Positions 1 to 6,651 of a stretch of 8,492 bases of DNA are shown here, piece by piece (the stretch's first letter is position 1; every line of letters begins with the position of its first letter). The DNA comes from UBA9410 sp036123585. GTDB lineage: Bacteria; Actinomycetota; Acidimicrobiia; Acidimicrobiales; MedAcidi-G1. The translations under genes were made by a program, and so were the position numbers. The notes under the pieces are model-generated. The model did no database searches. It was not told the DNA's origin and saw only the letters and a program-made list of their open reading frames with translations. The stretch covers positions 1 to 8,492 of the forward strand of contig JAZADN010000103.1 of assembly GCA_036123585.1 (NCBI GenBank), in the 5' to 3' direction.

Positions 1-252
1 GGCGGGGCGGGCGACTTCATTGATTCTGGCGGTCCGTTCCGCGATGGCCGGACTCCGGTGAACGTGTCTGGCGGTCTTATCTCCAAGGGACACCCGATCG
101 GGGCCACCGGCGTTGCCAACGTCTACGAGGTGACTACCCATCTGCGAGGTGAAGCTGGCGATCGTCAGGTCGAGGGCGCCCGGGTAGGTCTGGCCCACGT
201 CATTGGCCTGGGATCGGCCTGCGGAATCCACATCCTGGAGAAAGCGGCGTAA
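1..252 (+). CDS. Thiolase / acetyl-CoA acetyltransferase, C-terminal fragment (5' end outside window)
   Basis: The reading frame is open from base 1 and gives the last 83 residues of a thiolase, ending at TAA 250-252. The fragment contains NVSGGLISKGHPIGATG, the conserved thiolase stretch whose GHP histidine helps activate the catalytic cysteine. It ends with GLGSACGIHILEK, which corresponds to the C-terminal glycine-rich loop. That loop lacks the CxGGG form of classical degradative or biosynthetic thiolases and looks more like the SCP2/lipid-transfer type of thiolase, so a role in acyl-CoA or sterol side-chain breakdown is more likely than bulk acetoacetyl-CoA synthesis. The nucleophilic cysteine domain lies upstream of the window and cannot be checked. 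The next gene on this strand starts 124 bases later behind a possible terminator, so it need not be in the same operon. Thiolase-superfamily membership is secure; the subfamily and substrate are inference. Confidence 0.93.
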   Translation, partial: GGAGDFIDSGGPFRDGRTPVNVSGGLISKGHPIGATGVANVYEVTTHLRGEAGDRQVEGARVGLAHVIGLGSACGIHILEKAA

Positions 253-283
253 CGGGCCACTGGTAGTTGGCTCATAGCGCTGG

Positions 284-300
284 GGCCGGGGAACCCGGCC
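284..300 (+). terminator. GC-rich hairpin after the thiolase gene
   Basis: GGCCGGG (284-290) and CCCGGCC (294-300) form a perfect 7-bp stem around a GAA loop, 31 bases after the thiolase stop. No run of T follows, so it would be a weak or U-less terminator, or an mRNA 3'-end stabiliser. The rest of the 253-376 gap shows no promoter that I find convincing, apart from the ribosome binding site before the next gene. Confidence 0.4.
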
Positions 301-363
301 TGACCTTGAACGACTCGACAATTCCTAGTTGTGGTGCGCCACCTGATACCAGCATCAACCTTC

Positions 364-369
364 GGAGGA
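364..369 (+). promoter_or_regulatory. Ribosome binding site of the LLM oxidoreductase gene
   Basis: GGAGGA lies 7 nt before the ATG at 377. It is the clearest Shine-Dalgarno sequence in the window and fixes the start of that gene. Most other starts here lack one. Confidence 0.85.
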
Positions 370-376
370 TTTCGAA

Positions 377-1342
377 ATGACCCGTATCGGATACCAGATC
401 CCCAACTTCACCTACCCGGAGATCCCTGAGACGGCGATCTTCGACTCCGTCGTTGCCCAGGCTAGGGCTGCCGAGTCCGCAGGCTTCGACCGAGTCTTTG
501 TCATGGACCACTTCTACCAACTGCCGGGAATCGGAGCTCCCGAGGAGCCGATGTTCGAGTGCTACTCCGTCCTTTCGGCACTGGCTCAGCACACTGAGAA
601 GGTCGGCCTGGCCGCGTTGGTGACCGGCAACACCTACCGGCATCCGTCTCTTTTGGCCAAGGCGGTGACCGCGCTTGATCACGTCTCGTCGGGCCGGGCG
701 ACCTTGGGTATCGGGGCAGGTTGGTTCCAGTTGGAACACGACTCCCTGGGCTTCGAGTTCGGGACGTTTACCGATCGCTTCGAGAAGCTCGAAGAGTCGT
801 TGAGAATCGTCGTCCCGATGCTCCGGGGGGAGACCGTGAGCCTTGCCGGGAAGCACTATCAGGTGTCCGAGGCGGTCAACTCGCCACCTCCCATCTCCCG
901 TATTCCCATCATGATCGGTGGCAACGGCGAGAAGAAGACGCTGCGAATGGTGGCCCAGTATGCGGACGAGTCCAACCTGGCGTCTGGCTCGATCTCCGAG
1001 ATTCCGAGGAAGCTTGAGGTTCTCGAGGAGCACTGCGAACGTCTGGGGCGCGACCGATCGGAGATCGTGGTCACGAAGCTGCAGATGGTCTGCGTCGCGC
1101 CGACAATGGAAGAGGCTGAGACGGACCTGCGAGAGGTTGCAGCGGCGAAGGGATGGTCCGAAGAGGTCACCGAGATGGCCAAGATGATCCTAATCTTCGG
1201 CGATGCGGACACCGTCGGGGAGAAGCTTCAGGCCTGTATGGACACCGGCATTGATGGGATGACGATCAACCTTGCCGCCAACGGCCACAAACTTGAGCGG
1301 ATCGGCCTTCTCGGAGAGATTGCTCTGGCCGCGACCTCCTGA
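377..1342 (+). CDS. LLM-class (luciferase-like) oxidoreductase, probably F420-dependent, Rv1855c type
   Basis: This 321-residue protein has the length and sequence pattern of single-domain luciferase-like TIM-barrel oxidoreductases, cytoplasmic enzymes that use coenzyme F420 or flavin for hydride transfer. Recognisable stretches are GYQIPNF at residues 5-11 (first strand), VMDHFYQLPGIG at 42-53, TYRHPSLLAKAVTALDHVSSGR at 86-107, the core GIGAGWF at 111-117 followed by E120 and H121, and IPIMIGGNGEKKTLR at 176-190, the likely phosphate-binding loop region. The combination of the DHF, TYRHP and GIGAGW segments resembles the mycobacterial Rv1855c family (TIGR03560). The ATG is fixed by GGAGGA 7 nt upstream. 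The substrate cannot be read from the sequence. The cofactor is inferred from the family, and some LLM proteins use FMN instead. The gene converges with the SPATA20-type gene across 83 nt. Confidence 0.9.
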   Translation: MTRIGYQIPNFTYPEIPETAIFDSVVAQARAAESAGFDRVFVMDHFYQLPGIGAPEEPMFECYSVLSALAQHTEKVGLAALVTGNTYRHPSLLAKAVTALDHVSSGRATLGIGAGWFQLEHDSLGFEFGTFTDRFEKLEESLRIVVPMLRGETVSLAGKHYQVSEAVNSPPPISRIPIMIGGNGEKKTLRMVAQYADESNLASGSISEIPRKLEVLEEHCERLGRDRSEIVVTKLQMVCVAPTMEEAETDLREVAAAKGWSEEVTEMAKMILIFGDADTVGEKLQACMDTGIDGMTINLAANGHKLERIGLLGEIALAATS

Positions 1343-1348
1343 GCAACA

Positions 1349-1364
1349 CCCCTTCAGGGAGGGG
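1349..1364 (+). terminator. Small hairpin between convergent genes
   Basis: CCCCTT (1349-1354) pairs with GAGGGG (1359-1364) around a CAGG loop, with one T-G pair next to the loop. It starts 7 nt after the oxidoreductase stop and has no T-tract. Its position between two convergent stops (1342 and 1426) suggests a transcription end point, but the hairpin alone is weak evidence. Confidence 0.35.
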
Positions 1365-1425
1365 ACCGAACCGGCGGCCCATCCGACGGTCCCGTCTTGG
1401 AGTGGAGCATCGGCGGCTGCCCCGG

Positions 1426-3447
1426 TCAGGTCAATTCTGTCTCCAAATCCGCTGGAGTGCCGACCGGAGCCCGGCAGGCGAAATCTCGGCAAACCCATGC
1501 CCAGTTGCCCTCGCGGCCTTCCCACAGTGGCCCGCCGAACGGCTCGCCCCACGCCAGTACGGCGTTCGGTCGCCATGCCCGGGCCGCAGTAGCCACCAGA
1601 TCGGGTCGGTCTCCGGTCACCACTACCTCGGTGATCCCCGAGTGCCACAGGTCTACCGCACCTAGTAGGTGCCCGAAGGCCGTTGGGTGGCCGTCCACCG
1701 TGTCGCCCAGCAGGTGCAGCACCCCTTCGGCGGCATCGTTGTAGCGGGCGTCGCCCACCAGGGCTCCGAGGCGCAGTAGGGCCACCGCGGCGAGGCTGTT
1801 GGCAGACGGGTGGGCGTTATCGAGAAGGTCTTTGGGGCGTCGCACCAAGGCCTCGGCATCGTGACCGGTGGTATGGAAGCCGCCCCGTTCGGCATCCATG
1901 AACCATCCCAGCAGTGCGTCGGCTGTCGAAACTGCTAACTCCGTCCAGCGTGCCTCTCCGGATGCTTCGCCGAGGCGGGTTAGTCCGTCGATCATCGCCG
2001 CGTGGTCCGCTGCGAAGCCGAGGGTGTGGGCCCCGGCGTCGGCCTGCCACGACCGTAGCCACCGGCCGTCCTGGCGTCGAAGGTTTCGGGTCAGGAAGTC
2101 GCCGTTGGCCCGTGCGGCGTCCAGCCAGTCCTCCCGTCCGAAAGCCATGGCCGCCTCGGACAGTGTGGCCAGCATCAGTCCGTTCCACTCGGTTAGGACC
2201 TTGTCGTCCAATCCGGGACGAATTCGCTGCTCCCGCCGGGCGAACAGGGCGGCCCGGGCCCGCTCGATTGTTTCGGGGCGCTCGAGGTCACCGCGGATAG
2301 GGCGGTGGAGGATGTTGGAGCCTTCGAAGTTCCCAGCCTCGGTCACCCCGTACCACTCGAGAACTGCCTCGACGGACATTCCATCGTCTTCGTGGCCGAG
2401 GTCGGCGCATGCCTCGCGGACCTGGTCGGGCGTCCACACGTAGAAGGTCCCCTCGGCCCCCTCCGAGTCGGCGTCCTCGGCCGAAAAGAAGCCGCCATCG
2501 GGGTGGCGTAGGTCCCGGAGTACGTACTCGATGGTTTCGGTGGCCACCAGTTGCCAGTGTCGGTGGCCCAAGACCCGCCAGCCGTGTAGGTAGACACGGG
2601 CCAGAAGGGCGTTGTCGTACAACATCTTCTCGAAGTGGGGGACTAGCCACGACTGGTCCACTGAGTAGCGGGCGAACCCGCCGCCCAGATGGTCGTAGAT
2701 GCCACCCGACGCCATGGCGTCCAGCGTCGTGGTGACCACCTCTATCGCCCGGCTACGTCGCGAATTCTCGGGACTGGAGTTCGCCCCGGTCGTGGTGAGG
2801 TGGCGGAGTAGCGCTTCGAGGTTCATGGCCTGCGGAAACTTCGGGGCGTTACCGAAACCGCCCCACTCGTCGTCGTGCTGCTCCCCGAGCTGCGCGACGG
2901 TCCGGACCAGTGTGTCCGCTGCGGGTACGTTGTCGCCGGGAGGAAGGTCCGCGTGACGGGCCATTGCGGTGGTCAGGCGGTCGGCCAAGCCGTTCAGGTC
3001 ATCGCGGCGTCCTCGCCACGCCTCGGTCACCGCATCGAGCACCTGGGGAAACGACGGCATTCCACCCCGGGGTCGATCGGGCCAATAGGTACCGCCGTGG
3101 AAGGGTCGGCCGTCAGGATGGCAAAACACGGTCATCGGCCAGCCGCCCCGCCCGGTCAGGGCGGTCACCGCGTCCATGTAAATCGAGTCGACGTCGGGGC
3201 GCTCCTCCCGGTCAACCTTTACGTTCACGAACGCGCCATTCATCCGATCGGCGATGTCGTCGTCCTCAAACGACTCGTGGGCCATGACATGGCACCAGTG
3301 GCAGGCCGAGTAGCCGACGCTCAGCAGGATCGGGACGTCGCGATCAGCGGCCTCGGCCATGGCCTCTGGCCCCCATGGCCACCAGTGGACCGGATTTGTG
3401 GCGTGTTGGCGGAGGTACGGGCTGGTCTCGGAGCCGAGGCGGTTCAC
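1426..3447 (-). CDS. YyaL/SPATA20-type protein with N-terminal thioredoxin-like domain (DUF255)
   Basis: The protein has 673 residues from the GTG at 3447, close to the usual length for this conserved family. It opens with NRLGSETSPYLRQHATNPV, the family signature. A thioredoxin-like domain follows, with a CHWC motif at residues 49-52 inside GYSACHWCHVMAHESF, and then VDREERPDVDSIYM and GRGGWPMTVF. The remainder looks like the (alpha/alpha)6-barrel region, with GGIYDHLGGGFARYSVD, VPHFEKMLYDNA, DGGFFSAEDADSEG and KVLTEWNGLML. The C-terminus contains a CxxxxC pair (VCRDFACRAP). No signal peptide is visible. The molecular function is not established; the human homologue is linked to spermatogenesis. 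An alternative GTG at 3486 would add 13 residues. I prefer 3447 because homologues begin close to M(x)NRL, and because a TAGGGT box (or its AGGG read as a Shine-Dalgarno) precedes it at suitable spacing. The gene is divergent from menA. Confidence 0.94.
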   Translation of the reverse strand: MNRLGSETSPYLRQHATNPVHWWPWGPEAMAEAADRDVPILLSVGYSACHWCHVMAHESFEDDDIADRMNGAFVNVKVDREERPDVDSIYMDAVTALTGRGGWPMTVFCHPDGRPFHGGTYWPDRPRGGMPSFPQVLDAVTEAWRGRRDDLNGLADRLTTAMARHADLPPGDNVPAADTLVRTVAQLGEQHDDEWGGFGNAPKFPQAMNLEALLRHLTTTGANSSPENSRRSRAIEVVTTTLDAMASGGIYDHLGGGFARYSVDQSWLVPHFEKMLYDNALLARVYLHGWRVLGHRHWQLVATETIEYVLRDLRHPDGGFFSAEDADSEGAEGTFYVWTPDQVREACADLGHEDDGMSVEAVLEWYGVTEAGNFEGSNILHRPIRGDLERPETIERARAALFARREQRIRPGLDDKVLTEWNGLMLATLSEAAMAFGREDWLDAARANGDFLTRNLRRQDGRWLRSWQADAGAHTLGFAADHAAMIDGLTRLGEASGEARWTELAVSTADALLGWFMDAERGGFHTTGHDAEALVRRPKDLLDNAHPSANSLAAVALLRLGALVGDARYNDAAEGVLHLLGDTVDGHPTAFGHLLGAVDLWHSGITEVVVTGDRPDLVATAARAWRPNAVLAWGEPFGGPLWEGREGNWAWVCRDFACRAPVGTPADLETELT

Positions 3448-3454
3448 GGCAGTG

Positions 3455-3460
3455 ACCCTA
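3455..3460 (-). promoter_or_regulatory. Candidate -10 box (TAGGGT) of the SPATA20-type gene
   Basis: Read on the minus strand, TAGGGT lies 7 nt before the GTG at 3447. It matches the actinobacterial TAnnnT -10 pattern and would give a leaderless or nearly leaderless transcript. No good -35 is visible. The same AGGG could instead act as a Shine-Dalgarno if transcription starts further upstream. Confidence 0.35.
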
Positions 3461-3513
3461 TGGCGGGCCAAGACATCCGATGGCACCGTCGGTGCCCTGA
3501 ACCGGAGCGCTGG

Positions 3514-3519
3514 CAGAAT
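3514..3519 (+). promoter_or_regulatory. Candidate -10 box (CAGAAT) of menA
   Basis: CAGAAT matches TATAAT at four of six positions and ends 6 nt before the menA ATG at 3526. The A of that ATG would therefore be at +1, the geometry of a leaderless transcript. No -35 is evident and no Shine-Dalgarno lies at proper distance, because GGAG at 3504-3507 is 18 nt away. Confidence 0.3.
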
Positions 3520-3525
3520 GGCTCG

Positions 3526-4389
3526 ATGCGACGGTGGATCCTCGGGGCACGTCCCCGGACCCTTCCCGCCGCCGTGGTGCCGGTCCTAGTGGGCACGGCA
3601 GTCGCTGCCGGGTCGGGGATCGTGTGGTGGCGGGCGGCCGCGGCTCTCGTGGTGGCTCTGGCCCTTCAGTTGGCCACCAACTACGCGAACGACCTGTCCG
3701 ACGGGATCCGGGGCATCGACGGCGACCAGCGGGTCGGCCCTGTCCGCCTCGTGGGTTCGGGTCTCGCCTCACCGGCCGAGGTGCGCCTGGCCATGCGGGT
3801 CGCCTTCGCAGCGGCGGCGGTGGTCGGCCTAGCGCTGGCCTTGGCGGTGACGCCGTGGCTGCTGATGGTCGGGGCGGCATCGATGGCCGCCGGGTGGCTG
3901 TACACCGGCGGACCGCGTCCCTACGGCTACCTCGGTCTCGGCGAGGTGTTCGTCTTCACCTTCTTTGGCCTAGTGGCAACCGTGGGCAGTGCCTACGTTC
4001 ACCAGCGCGAGATCCCCGGTGTGACATGGCCCGCCGCAGTGGCCGTGGGGCTGCTGGCGTGCGCCCTGCTGGCCGTCAACAACCTTCGCGACCGCGTCGG
4101 TGACGAGGCGTCCGGCAAGCGCACTCTGGCGGTCCGCCTCGGCGACCAGTGGGCCCGCCTGCTCTACGTGGTGCTACTCACAGGGGCCCTCGTCGTGGGG
4201 TCTCTGTGCGCTCTGGCCCGGCCGTGGGCGGCGATCGTGTTGCTGGCCGGGGTGGTGGCCGCTCCGGCCGTCCGACGGGTGGTGGCGGGCGCAGACGGCC
4301 CCGACCTGATCGACGTGCTGGGTCGAACCGCCCACACTCAGATGGTTGCAGGGGTCCTGCTGGCCGTCGGCTTGGTGCTGTCCACTTAG
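3526..4389 (+). CDS. menA: 1,4-dihydroxy-2-naphthoate polyprenyltransferase (menaquinone synthesis)
   Basis: This is a 287-residue UbiA-superfamily membrane enzyme that attaches the polyprenyl tail to DHNA, giving demethylmenaquinone at the inner face of the membrane. The first Asp-rich motif is NYANDLSDG at 52-60, followed by RVGPVRLVGSG at 69-79. The second is NNLRDRVGD at 185-193, followed by GKRTLAVRLG at 197-206. This RVGPxRL plus NNLRD...GKRTLAVR combination is typical of MenA and separates it from UbiA or chlorophyll and heme O synthases. Hydrophobic helices fall near 15-30, 37-51, 92-109, 111-127, 140-157, 167-184, 212-229, 234-250 and 271-286. The frame stays open far upstream, but that part is antisense to the SPATA20-type gene. 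The family N-terminus (WILGARPRTLPAA) begins right at the ATG at 3526, so I start there. The product is the substrate of MenG, encoded convergently next door. Confidence 0.93.
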   Translation: MRRWILGARPRTLPAAVVPVLVGTAVAAGSGIVWWRAAAALVVALALQLATNYANDLSDGIRGIDGDQRVGPVRLVGSGLASPAEVRLAMRVAFAAAAVVGLALALAVTPWLLMVGAASMAAGWLYTGGPRPYGYLGLGEVFVFTFFGLVATVGSAYVHQREIPGVTWPAAVAVGLLACALLAVNNLRDRVGDEASGKRTLAVRLGDQWARLLYVVLLTGALVVGSLCALARPWAAIVLLAGVVAAPAVRRVVAGADGPDLIDVLGRTAHTQMVAGVLLAVGLVLST

Positions 4390-4408
4390 TAGCTCACGGC
4401 CTGGCTGC

Positions 4409-5122
4409 TCAGGACCGGGTGGCGGTCAGAAGTTGGGTGATGCCGCCGCTACAGCGGTCCTTGATCACGTCGTCAAACCCGCCTGCGGCGACGGTGGCCA
4501 GCAGATCGTCCTCGGGCGGCAGGTAGGCCACCGAGCGGGGCAGGTATCGGTAGGCGTTTCGGTCCGACAGCAGGCCACCAACCAGCGGAACCACCCGGCC
4601 GAAATAGACGCCGTGGCCGGCGCGCAGCACCGGGTTGCGGGGCCGGTCAACCTCTAGTAGGGCGATCCGGCCACCGGGGCGCAGTACCCGGGCCAACTCG
4701 GCCAAGAATGGCTCCAGTGCGGTCAGGTTGCGCAGGGCAAAACCGCAGGTGGCTCCGTCGACCGAACCGTCAGCTACCGGAAGGCGCAGAGCGTCGGCGT
4801 GGACCAATGGGGCGTCGGTTCTCGCCGAGGCCAGCATCCCCCATGACAGGTCCATGCCGACAGGAAGGTGCCCGGCCGCTTCAAGTTCGCGGCACAGGTC
4901 GCCGGTTCCACACGCCAGGTCGAGCACGGAGGAACCCTCGGGAAGCGCCAGGCAGCGGACCGCCATCTTGCGCCATCGAACATCGAGGCGGAAGGTCATG
5001 ACCCGGTTGACCAGGTCGTACCTAGGCGCGATCGCGTCGAACATGGAACGCACTGCAGTGGCCTTGGCCTCACCAGTGGGGAGAGGCTCGGCGGAACTGG
5101 GGATGCCCGAGGGGTGGCTCAC
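4409..5122 (-). CDS. menG: Demethylmenaquinone methyltransferase
   Basis: This 237-residue class I SAM-dependent methyltransferase of the UbiE/MenG family carries out the last step of menaquinone synthesis, C-methylation of demethylmenaquinone. Family segments appear in order: MFDAIAPRYDLVNRVMTF at 27-44, the SAM-binding motif VLDLACGTGD at 66-75, the acidic residue D91 after strand 2, FALRN at 128-132, LARVLRPGGRIALLEVDRP at 143-161, and YRYLPRSVAYLP at 191-202. The C-terminal GGITQLL matches the family ending. With menaquinone the expected quinone here and menA adjacent, menG is preferred over ubiE. The start is GTG 5122, which leaves an unremarkable 20-residue N-terminal extension and has no clear Shine-Dalgarno. 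The gene is last in the mshD-rlmN-membrane protein-menG run, 34 nt after the membrane protein gene, and converges on menA with 19 nt between the stops. Confidence 0.93.
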   Translation of the reverse strand: MSHPSGIPSSAEPLPTGEAKATAVRSMFDAIAPRYDLVNRVMTFRLDVRWRKMAVRCLALPEGSSVLDLACGTGDLCRELEAAGHLPVGMDLSWGMLASARTDAPLVHADALRLPVADGSVDGATCGFALRNLTALEPFLAELARVLRPGGRIALLEVDRPRNPVLRAGHGVYFGRVVPLVGGLLSDRNAYRYLPRSVAYLPPEDDLLATVAAGGFDDVIKDRCSGGITQLLTATRS

Positions 5123-5156
5123 GGTGCAGTGGCGGGTCGAGGGCCAAACAAACTGT

Positions 5157-5492
5157 TCAGTCGAACCAGATTCGCTGATGTTCGCGGCTCTGTGGGTGGA
5201 GCAGCAGGGCGAGAAGCACCACGGGGAACAGCAGGGCGAAGGCCAGCGACAGTGGGCTGGCTAGGCCGTACCACGCCAGGCGGATGAGTACCGCCACCGC
5301 GGCGGCGCCCACGCCGAGCCGCCAGCCCCATCGCTTGTCGTTTGCGATGGCCCACGCGGCGGGAAACATGGCAATACCGATCAGGAAGAGCATCTGTCCC
5401 CGCACCAGGTTGAAGATGCCCTCGATGTAGAGGAGCATCGTGGCCGAGGCCAGCGTCTGCGGGTGCATGCGGTTGATCCAGCGGCGGTCCAC
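5157..5492 (-). CDS. Small membrane protein of unknown function
   Basis: I do not recognise a family for this 111-residue protein. It is strongly hydrophobic, with likely membrane segments near residues 13-28 (amphipathic or marginal), 34-50, 57-74 and 79-97, a short basic loop DKRWGWR between the second and third, and a charged C-terminal tail HPQSREHQRIWFD. The start is taken as GTG 5492, 13 nt after the rlmN stop. ATG 5468 (residue 9, before HPQTLASATMLLYIEG) is an equally possible start, and neither has a visible Shine-Dalgarno. It lies between rlmN and menG on the same strand with short gaps, so it is probably co-transcribed. A link to the quinone pool or membrane is possible from position alone. 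Its coding status is supported by the membrane-protein composition and by how it fills the gap between two real genes. Confidence 0.75.
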   Translation of the reverse strand: MDRRWINRMHPQTLASATMLLYIEGIFNLVRGQMLFLIGIAMFPAAWAIANDKRWGWRLGVGAAAVAVLIRLAWYGLASPLSLAFALLFPVVLLALLLHPQSREHQRIWFD

Positions 5493-5505
5493 ATCGGCCA
5501 GTCTG

Positions 5506-6651
5506 TCAGCCGCGTAAAGCCCTTCCTCGGGGAAAGGCCACCGGCGTGGGTTCTGAGCCGGTTTCCTCGGTGCCTACCCGGTCGGCTCGGAGTTGGCCAC
5601 AGGCGGCATCGATGTCGGTGCCTCGGGTGCGCCGAACGGTGGCGTTGCCACCGCGCTCATTGACCTCCGCAGCGAACGCGTGGACCCGCTCCGGCGACGA
5701 GCCCCGGGTCGGCCAGCCGGGCGTGGGGTTCAGGGGGATGAGATTCACATGGGCGCCCAACGGGCGGGCGTAGTCGACGAGGCGGGCTGCGTCATCCGGG
5801 CTGTCGTTGACATCGTGGATGAGCGCCCATTCGAACGAGAGTCGCCGTCCGGTGGCCGCCACGTGCTCAGCGCAAGCCTCGGCCAGCACACTCAGGGGAT
5901 ACCTGCGGTTGATTGGCACCAACTCGTCACGCAGCTCGTCGTCGGCGGCGTGCAGTGAGACGGCCAGATTGACAGGTAGTGCTTCGGTGGCCAGGCGGTG
6001 GATTCCGGGCACGATGCCAACGGTCGACACGGTCAGGTGTCGGGCCGACAAGCCAAGGCCGTCGTGGAGGCGTTCCACGGCCGCCCACATCCGGTCGTAA
6101 TTGGCCAGCGGTTCACCCATGCCCATGAAAACCACGTTGGAGACCCGGCGGTCTCCGGCCTCGACCTGGGCCCGCACGACCTGCTCGACAATCTCGCCGG
6201 TGGTCAGGTGTCGGTCGAAACCCATCTGGCCGGTGGCACAGAAGCCGCACGCCATGGCGCAGCCGGCTTGGGTAGACACGCAGACTGTGGACCGTTGCTC
6301 GTAGTGCATCAGGACTGTCTCGATGAGTGCACCATCGGCGAGGCGGAACAGCCACTTGACGGTCTGGCCGGCGTCTCCTACCGAGCGGGAGTCCTCGCTG
6401 AGCGCCGCAGGCAGGGCGGCCGCTACAGGGGCCCGGAGTGCTTTGGGGAGGGTGGTCAGGTCCTCGGGGGCGACCAGATCGCGGTAGAGCCCCTGCCAGA
6501 GTTGATCGACCCGGTAGGCGGGGAGTGTCGTGCCGGTCCGGTCGGCCACCTGAGTCATTACTGCGGCCAGTCCGGTCCGGTCGTGGTCGTAGCGGCTGGT
6601 ACCGGCGAGGTCCGCTGTCTGCGTTTCAGCTGTTGGGTGGGCTGGGTTCAT
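5506..6651 (-). CDS. rlmN: 23S rRNA (adenine(2503)-C2)-methyltransferase RlmN
   Basis: This is a 381-residue radical-SAM enzyme that methylates C2 of A2503 in 23S rRNA at the peptidyl-transferase centre, and in some bacteria also A37 of certain tRNAs. The [4Fe-4S]/SAM cluster cysteines are C131, C135 and C138 in GCAMACGFC (CxxxCxxC). The two extra mechanistic cysteines are present: C124 in CVSTQAG and C351 in TDIDAACGQL, the latter being the one that carries the methyl group. Other family blocks are VVFMGMGEPLANY at 173-185, LTVSTVGIVPGI at 206-217, LAVSLHAADDELRDELVP at 229-246, EWALIHDVND at 274-283 and VNLIPLNPTPG at 302-312. Length is normal apart from about 20 extra C-terminal residues. 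The ATG overlaps the mshD stop in an ATGA, so translation is probably coupled to mshD. Cfr-type A2503 C8-methylation cannot be excluded by motifs alone, but chromosomal context favours RlmN. Confidence 0.95.
   Translation of the reverse strand: MNPAHPTAETQTADLAGTSRYDHDRTGLAAVMTQVADRTGTTLPAYRVDQLWQGLYRDLVAPEDLTTLPKALRAPVAAALPAALSEDSRSVGDAGQTVKWLFRLADGALIETVLMHYEQRSTVCVSTQAGCAMACGFCATGQMGFDRHLTTGEIVEQVVRAQVEAGDRRVSNVVFMGMGEPLANYDRMWAAVERLHDGLGLSARHLTVSTVGIVPGIHRLATEALPVNLAVSLHAADDELRDELVPINRRYPLSVLAEACAEHVAATGRRLSFEWALIHDVNDSPDDAARLVDYARPLGAHVNLIPLNPTPGWPTRGSSPERVHAFAAEVNERGGNATVRRTRGTDIDAACGQLRADRVGTEETGSEPTPVAFPRGRALRG
6648..6651 (-). promoter_or_regulatory. ATGA stop/start overlap of mshD and rlmN
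   Basis: On the minus strand the rlmN ATG (6651-6649) shares bases with the mshD TGA (6650-6648). Such 4-nt overlaps usually mean one mRNA and coupled translation by re-initiation. Confidence 0.85.

Noticed and set aside
272..1033. 253-residue minus-strand open frame over the LLM oxidoreductase
   Set aside because: It is a shadow of a well-supported gene with a strong Shine-Dalgarno, and its composition looks like a reverse-frame artefact.
1385..1396. Hairpin GACG/CGTC near the SPATA20-type stop
   Set aside because: It has only 4 bp and no T-tract on either strand, so it is indistinguishable from chance.
2875..3525. Open frame extending menA upstream by about 217 residues
   Set aside because: It is antisense to the conserved SPATA20-type coding region and shows no domain. 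The MenA family N-terminus begins at 3526. Long open antisense frames are common in GC-rich DNA.
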